DNA from: a virus
Strand: one strand, 5' to 3'
Length of the DNA: 64,000 bases
IMG/VR virus record: IMGVR_UViG_3300024339_000012
Coordinates: 1-64,000 of that record
The notes under the pieces: model-generated
Databases searched by the model: none
Told to the model about the DNA's origin: nothing
What the model saw: the letters and a program-made list of their open reading frames with translations, nothing else
Part shown: positions 59,206 through 64,000 of the stretch, in pieces
How positions within the stretch are numbered: the stretch's first letter is position 1
Layout of the letters: each line of letters starts with the position of its first letter
Position numbers and translations under genes: made by a program

Positions 59206-59951
59206 GTATTAAACTTCTCAACGATGGAATGAGAGGCGTTGAATATGTGGCTGACAGCCCAGTATTCAAACAGAACGTTGAGATTAAAACCTCGGCAAAA
59301 GTAACATATCCATTACCGGTACCAGACGAGATCAAGAATTTGATCCAACGCATGAAACGCTACATGCTGCATCTATCAGGACATTGGATTAAGGAATACG
59401 ATAAGTTCCTTAGCAAAGGTGAAATAGTTGATACAGGTGATAATGATGAAAATTATTACAAACTTGTATCACTGATGCAGAAAACTAAAGTTGAAACAAT
59501 AGCTCGCGTCAATAACAAGTTTGATATAAAAGGCATCTTCATTAATGAATGGCATCTTGTAGTTAAAATCGAAGTTAAGGGAATTACAATAAATACAGGA
59601 TACAGTGATTATACCAAAGTTAATAAAGGTATGAATCATATATTCGACCTTACAACAGCTTGGATTTTTGAGGATAATATCCGTAAGATGAATTCTACAC
59701 AGTACATGCTGAAACTATGGGAGGGCAAAGAGGAATTGCTTGAACGCCTTAATGATCTTGATGAAGGTCAGATTGACGAGTTAATGATTAAACACCTTGA
59801 GGAAAAAGGCCATCTTGTATTGCAGGAAGATCTCGAACATAAGACTGACGAGAAAGTTCAGGATACCGGTACTACAGAAAAAACAGATGACAGTGTTGCT
59901 CCTGAACCTGAAGAAAAGGATTTAGAAAGCGACAAAAAGGTTGAGCTGTAA
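59181..59951 (+). CDS. Unknown protein, 256 aa
   Basis: N-terminal beta-rich half (IRIVSIKLLNDGMRGVEYVA), helical middle, and an acidic low-complexity C-terminus (VQDTGTTEKTDDSVAPEPEE). The layout (beta core plus acidic tail) recalls DNA-replication accessory proteins, but no motif supports a function. Its stop and the nuclease start overlap by 1 bp (TAATG), so the two proteins probably act together. Confidence 0.6.
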   Translation: MGKKIRIVSIKLLNDGMRGVEYVADSPVFKQNVEIKTSAKVTYPLPVPDEIKNLIQRMKRYMLHLSGHWIKEYDKFLSKGEIVDTGDNDENYYKLVSLMQKTKVETIARVNNKFDIKGIFINEWHLVVKIEVKGITINTGYSDYTKVNKGMNHIFDLTTAWIFEDNIRKMNSTQYMLKLWEGKEELLERLNDLDEGQIDELMIKHLEEKGHLVLQEDLEHKTDEKVQDTGTTEKTDDSVAPEPEEKDLESDKKVEL

Positions 59952-60841
59952 TGATAGCCAGAACTAAAGATATTGTTTTTGAACCAATAAAGCATACTTA
60001 CACCCATGTAGAAACTGGTCTCCTATTGAGATCGGTTTCTCGTGTATATAGAGAGTTCATTGAACCCTTTGATGCAGAAAAGATAAGTTGGTTTGTTGCT
60101 CAAAAAGAATTACGACTTGAGATAAGTCCTACATGGCAGAAAGGTGATCCACAACCCAGTGATCAAGCAATCTTGGAAAGACAGAAGATTGTAAAAGCTC
60201 AATGGGAAAAGAAGCGTGACGATGCTGGTGGATACGGAACTACTATTCATGACATCTGTGAAAAGATAATGCTTGGTCAGGAAGTTGATCCTGTCTATGG
60301 CAAATTAGTAGTTGCTCTTAATGGCTTATTCGGTCACTACCACAAAACATTTCCTGAGTTCATTGCATACTCTATGAAATGGGGAGTGGCTGGAACACCC
60401 GACTTGCCACTTGTAAGGCAACGCTCAGATAAATCTATTATTGATATTGATGACTTTAAGACCAATGTTGAAAAAGGAATTGTCTTTGACTCTACGAGCC
60501 TTGATAAAAAATCAGGCAAACTAAAACATTACAACCGATTCATGTTAGATCCTGTATCTCACCTTGAAGATTGTAATTATAATAACTATGCTCTTGCCGA
60601 GAGTATTTACGGTGTACTATTGGAAGATATGTTTCCAACTCATAAGATTGGGCGAATCAGTTTAACATTTGTCGAAGAGCATATATTGCCTGGTCTAAAC
60701 GACTACACTATTACTACTATACCCATGCCGTACTTGAAACTTGAAGCGATCGCTATACTAAATGCGTTTAATAAAAAGTATCCATTCAAGAGTGAAAAGA
60801 AGATAAAAGTTGTCGAAACGTCGGGAACTGAAGATTTTTAG
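59951..60841 (+). CDS. PD-(D/E)XK nuclease, RecB/Cas4-like
   Basis: 296 aa. GGYGTTIHDICEKIMLG (an early helix with a conserved G..H), then WGVAGTPDLPLV with the active-site Asp, DIDDFKTN with D-x-K, and later NYNNYALAESIYGVLLED as the final helix (YxxYxxxE). This is the order of RecB-type and Cas4-type nucleases. The same domain plan occurs inside the giant protein (1700-1870). A role in recombination or DNA-end processing before packaging is likely. Ends in SGTEDF, an acidic Phe tail. Confidence 0.75.
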   Translation: MIARTKDIVFEPIKHTYTHVETGLLLRSVSRVYREFIEPFDAEKISWFVAQKELRLEISPTWQKGDPQPSDQAILERQKIVKAQWEKKRDDAGGYGTTIHDICEKIMLGQEVDPVYGKLVVALNGLFGHYHKTFPEFIAYSMKWGVAGTPDLPLVRQRSDKSIIDIDDFKTNVEKGIVFDSTSLDKKSGKLKHYNRFMLDPVSHLEDCNYNNYALAESIYGVLLEDMFPTHKIGRISLTFVEEHILPGLNDYTITTIPMPYLKLEAIAILNAFNKKYPFKSEKKIKVVETSGTEDF

Positions 60842-60849
60842 TACTTTTG
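60842..60849 (+). promoter_or_regulatory. -7 element TACTTTTG
   Basis: TACTTTTG at 60842-60849, directly at the stop of the nuclease gene, fits TAnnTTTG. No TTTG at the -33 distance. A terminator hairpin lies between it and the next gene, so it may be followed by attenuation. Confidence 0.4.
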
Positions 60850-60896
60850 CAATGTTTCACACACTAAACAGCATTTGGTTAAATGTTAAACATCGG

Positions 60897-60927
60897 AACC
60901 TCTACCACTCGGTAGGGGTTTTTTTTT
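60897..60927 (+). terminator. Rho-independent terminator before the terminase genes
   Basis: AACCTCTACC (60897-60906) pairs with GGTAGGGGTT (60911-60920) around ACTC, followed by seven more T residues. Confidence 0.9.
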
Positions 60928-60975
60928 GACACAAGAATTGGTTTATGCTTTCTTTGTTGAAAATCTCTCTCTATT

Positions 60976-61533
60976 ATGCCCGGTATATTTACAGTCAACA
61001 ATAGCCATACGGTTATTCTTTCCTCAGAAGCAGTTAAACTCTGCACAGAACTTTCCAAACTTACAGAAGAACAGGTGCTCTATATAATCTTAGCTTATGA
61101 TTATTTAGATAGTCCATGGCGTAGATATCCACTTGAGGATCGGAAACGACTTTCTAAAAGAAAAATTTGGGGTGATCAGGAATTTGTCCCGGAAGAATTT
61201 GCCAACATGCAATTGGCGATCGACGAATACAAAGGATTGATTTACGATATAGATTATGAGATGCGTGATGCATTGCTCAGTAAATTAAAAACCTTAGATC
61301 ATAATCTGATTATCGAAACAGATACAAGTAAGATTAATTTGATATTACGTTCTCAGGATATTTTAAAAGCCAGGCTCGATGAACTTGATATAAAAATTGA
61401 TATAAAGCAGGAAGCTATAAAACTTAAATCCAGTAAGAAGCTCAGTTATATTGAAATGTTCATGCGTAATCGCGAACAGTACAATATAAAAATGGCTGAA
61501 GTAATGAGATTAAAGGAAGAAGCTGATGCTTAA
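60976..61533 (+). CDS. Possible small terminase subunit, 185 aa
   Basis: Helical, acidic and basic protein directly before the large terminase gene and overlapping it by 8 bp, the usual place for a small terminase subunit. An N-terminal segment (LSSEAVKLCTELSKLTEEQV) is followed by long amphipathic helices (LKARLDELDIKIDIKQEAIK) that could oligomerise. No DNA-binding motif is obvious. TCTCTCTCTA sits 2 bp before the ATG. Confidence 0.5.
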   Translation: MPGIFTVNNSHTVILSSEAVKLCTELSKLTEEQVLYIILAYDYLDSPWRRYPLEDRKRLSKRKIWGDQEFVPEEFANMQLAIDEYKGLIYDIDYEMRDALLSKLKTLDHNLIIETDTSKINLILRSQDILKARLDELDIKIDIKQEAIKLKSSKKLSYIEMFMRNREQYNIKMAEVMRLKEEADA

Positions 61534-63553
61534 TCTTGACAGGACAGAGTATATCTATACTCCCATAATTAAACAGGGTGGGTTTAATCCCTCTCCTGTA
61601 GCTGGCAGAATTCCTTACTGGGCGGATTCTATATCGAATCCAAAATGTGCAGGAACTAAAGCATGGGAAGATTTCTGGCTTGAGCAAATATATTATTGTT
61701 TCAATGGATACGATACTGGTGGCATACATATACCCGGGCCATATTATCACTACCTGAATTTCAATTCGATTAAAGGATTACATGGAACGATATACCCTCA
61801 CTTTCTTGACGTTCACCAATCCTTATTTACCATTCGTGAAGAGATTAAAGCAGATGACACTCTTGTAGGAGCGATCATACCAAAGGCCCGTAGAAAGGGT
61901 CTTTCTTTATTTGGTAATGCACTGGCCGCTTATGGCATGCGCTTTATTGAGGATTACCGAATGGCTGTAGCTGGTGGTCTTGAACGCTATGTAAATGGTT
62001 TCCGTGCCAAGTTATATATGTCGTACAATAACGTTCCTCCGGAACTTGCCTTGAATCACATTCGCAGAAATAGCGAAGAGATAGTTGTGGGTTATGAGGA
62101 AATGATCAACAATCAATATGAAGATGTAATTAATGCAATTGGTCTTTTCAAAACTTTACAGGACAAAGCATCAAAACTTGAAGGTGAGTTTTTCCATGAT
62201 TGTATTTTTGAAGAGATGGGCGAATTTGAGAACTCAAGACCGGCATATGAGTCTATACGTCCAGCGCTTGAAATTGGTGAACAAACAAAGGGTACGTTCT
62301 GGTTCTACGGCACAGGTGGTAACATGCTTAAAGGATCAGGTCCGTTCAAACAATTCTGGCATGAGGCTGAATCATACGGATTAGTAAAATTCTTTATCAG
62401 TGGTGCTCGTTACTATTTTCCATATTATCGTGGAGCTGTAAACCAAGATGGAATAAGCGAAGCCAAGACTCCAATACTCGACGCACAATATCCAGATCTA
62501 AAACCTGAACAGCTATTAGGTTGTGAAGATGTTAAAGCTGCTACTGATTCAATCAAGACTGAACGTTTAAAGAGAGCTAAGAATCCAAACAAAAAAGCAT
62601 TAGCCGAATGGAACCAAAAATATCCACTAACAGTTGAGGAAGTATTTACATCTTCAGGATTTAATAATTTCAACAGCGATCTTCTTTATAATCAGCAATA
62701 CCAAAATGATTCTAAGGAACGCAGATGGACTGAGCATGTACTTGACTTTGTAAAAGATGACAAAGGAAATATTCAGTTACCACTTGAAGTAACAGCAAGA
62801 CCGGCAAAGAAAACTGATAAGGAATGGGAGATTGTAGATATATACCTGCATCCTAAAAAGAATTATAAAAATCTTGACATTGGTGGTTTCGATGGTTATA
62901 ACGAAGATCTAACTTTAACAAGTAAATCCCTGGGGGGAATTGTTGTTGTCAGAAGATTCGACGAATTTGAATATGCCGAAAAGGAACATAATGAAAAAAC
63001 GGTTATCTGCCATTACATGAAGCGACCACCGAGAAAAGAACTTCATTGGGATATTGGATTAAAGGTTGCTGTTTATTATGGCCTGCTAAAAAATATGATG
63101 ATATCTGCAGAGAGTGATCTTGTCATTGGATACTTCAAAGCAAACAACGGCAGAAAGTTTTTATCACCACGTCCTAAGTCATTCGAATCACAAGATTCAA
63201 AATTAGTTCATGACTATGGTGCAAAAATGACGACATATTCTAAGCCAAGGATGTTAGGTTTACTACAAAGTTTTGTAGAAGATTCTATAATGACATGTTT
63301 CTTTAATGTGCTTATACAAAACTTCCTTGCTTATGACTATGAGAACATCGGAACTGACTGGGATGATGTTGATGCACTCGGGCTGGCACTCATGAGAATC
63401 AGCGACATGAAACAAAAACCTGAGAAGACTGGAGATGCAGAATCATATGAAATTGAGATGGGCTTAGGTGATTTTAAACTGGTAAATGGTGAGATCGTAA
63501 TGGAGGGAGAATATGATGATTCTCTTGATCAGGATTTCAGTTCTATGTTTTAA
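61526..63553 (+). CDS. terL: Terminase large subunit
   Basis: 675 aa. Packaging motor ATPase and nuclease. Walker A-like PKARRKGLSLFGN (119-131), Walker B CIFEEMGEF (226-234) with catalytic E following, coupling motif FYGTGGN (260-266), and a nuclease domain from about residue 400, with LDIGGFDGYNEDL near 450 as the first acidic metal site and WDDVDALGLALMR near the C-terminus. Length and order fit TerL of large tailed phages. It overlaps the upstream gene and precedes the portal gene by 54 bp. Ends in DQDFSSMF. Confidence 0.9.
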   Translation: MLNLDRTEYIYTPIIKQGGFNPSPVAGRIPYWADSISNPKCAGTKAWEDFWLEQIYYCFNGYDTGGIHIPGPYYHYLNFNSIKGLHGTIYPHFLDVHQSLFTIREEIKADDTLVGAIIPKARRKGLSLFGNALAAYGMRFIEDYRMAVAGGLERYVNGFRAKLYMSYNNVPPELALNHIRRNSEEIVVGYEEMINNQYEDVINAIGLFKTLQDKASKLEGEFFHDCIFEEMGEFENSRPAYESIRPALEIGEQTKGTFWFYGTGGNMLKGSGPFKQFWHEAESYGLVKFFISGARYYFPYYRGAVNQDGISEAKTPILDAQYPDLKPEQLLGCEDVKAATDSIKTERLKRAKNPNKKALAEWNQKYPLTVEEVFTSSGFNNFNSDLLYNQQYQNDSKERRWTEHVLDFVKDDKGNIQLPLEVTARPAKKTDKEWEIVDIYLHPKKNYKNLDIGGFDGYNEDLTLTSKSLGGIVVVRRFDEFEYAEKEHNEKTVICHYMKRPPRKELHWDIGLKVAVYYGLLKNMMISAESDLVIGYFKANNGRKFLSPRPKSFESQDSKLVHDYGAKMTTYSKPRMLGLLQSFVEDSIMTCFFNVLIQNFLAYDYENIGTDWDDVDALGLALMRISDMKQKPEKTGDAESYEIEMGLGDFKLVNGEIVMEGEYDDSLDQDFSSMF

Positions 63554-63607
63554 CAGTTGACATATTTCTCATAATTTGTTTTTTTTGTATTAAATAAGAA
63601 CAAAATA

Positions 63608-64000
63608 ATGTCATTACCTATAGCGACAGTTGAATCTGAAAAGACCAAGGATAAGAATATGGAATACATTGATTCCATAATTCAATTCCATAAAAACAAT
63701 GCAGGTGTTAGGGAAACAGTCATAAACGACCTATATGATTCCTATAATGGCATTGTTAAAAAGAAAACTAAAGTTCTACTTGAGAAGAAATTCGGAAAAC
63801 AGATATCAACCCAATTCCTCGACTACAAGTTGGGGCATGCTAAAATAAAGCTCTTAAAGGGCGAGTACTTAGGTATTGAATTCTCTCCAACCGTAACATC
63901 AATAAACCCAGACATACTTGACAAAAGGATAAAGTTCGCCAACAAATTACGTGGCGCAGCTAAAATGAAAAAATTCCTCACTGCATTAAAGAAGCAACAT
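63608..64000 (+). CDS. Portal protein (3' partial)
   Basis: 131 residues are present before the window ends. Placement right after TerL and the N-terminal layout (INDLYDSYNGIVKKKTKVLL, then DYKLGHAKIKLLKGEYLGIE) fit portal proteins of large Bacteroidota podoviruses. Would form the dodecameric DNA channel of the capsid. No fold-defining motif lies in the visible part, so the call depends mostly on gene order. Confidence 0.65.
   Translation, partial: MSLPIATVESEKTKDKNMEYIDSIIQFHKNNAGVRETVINDLYDSYNGIVKKKTKVLLEKKFGKQISTQFLDYKLGHAKIKLLKGEYLGIEFSPTVTSINPDILDKRIKFANKLRGAAKMKKFLTALKKQH

Overview
The window is part of a double-stranded DNA bacteriophage genome, AT-rich (roughly one third G+C by eye) and using the standard bacterial code. 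The likely host is a member of the Bacteroidota: several intergenic regions carry the TAnnTTTG -7 promoter motif of that phylum, Shine-Dalgarno sequences are mostly absent, and several families are typical of Bacteroidota phages and mobile elements (DUF5675 lysis protein, DUF6150 repeat protein, PRTRC cassette). The terminase-portal pair at the right edge, a giant protein with a DFDGD polymerase motif at the left edge, and long fibre genes next to it suggest a large podovirus-like phage related to the crAss-like group. If the genome is circular, the missing part (rest of portal, capsid and tail genes, start of the giant protein) lies outside the window between its right and left edges.

Layout. 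(1) 1-8984: 3' part of a giant multi-domain virion protein, probably an ejected RNA polymerase fused to SLOG-like, zincin-like and PD-(D/E)XK domains. (2) 9036-25390: adhesion genes: a collagen-like fibre, two proteins with the same Mtd-type N-terminal domain, a coiled-coil protein and a 4144-residue repetitive fibre. (3) 25414-28399: lysis block of small membrane proteins, a DUF5675 candidate endolysin and two nested spanin-like genes. (4) 28453-33060: an unknown protein, then a glycosyltransferase and two methyltransferase-like genes. All of this is on the plus strand. (5) 33023-56686, almost all on the minus strand: early and replication genes. Recombination and repair: uracil-DNA glycosylase, SSB-like protein, Sak4-like ATPase, HU-like protein, NinB-like protein, DUF1064 nuclease. 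Replication: primase-helicase, winged-helix protein, SF2 helicase. A complete-looking PRTRC cassette (43012-47610) encodes E1-like, E2-like and ubiquitin-like proteins plus PRTRC E and a candidate F. A RadC/JAMM protein, a YkgJ-type cysteine-cluster protein and many small genes follow. (6) 56918-63553, plus strand: a small accessory-gene island with integron-attC-like sites and a Tad2-type anti-defence gene, then a winged-helix protein, a PD-(D/E)XK nuclease, a possible small terminase subunit and the large terminase. (7) 63608-64000: start of the portal gene.

Regulation. Host-type TAnnTTTG promoters precede late and some early units. A second signal recurs only in the early regions on both strands: often a short hairpin or the upstream stop codon, then TTATTTTTnTTTTTAAC, then 13-20 nt to the start codon. 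It may be a phage promoter or leader. No DNA polymerase, integrase, tRNA, CRISPR array or diversity-generating retroelement was seen in the window.

The most interesting content is the phage-borne PRTRC ubiquitin-like conjugation cassette, the attC-like island with Tad2, the giant multi-domain protein, the recurrent leader element, a set of early proteins sharing an acidic C-terminal tail ending in Phe, and a candidate structured RNA at 51794-51923.
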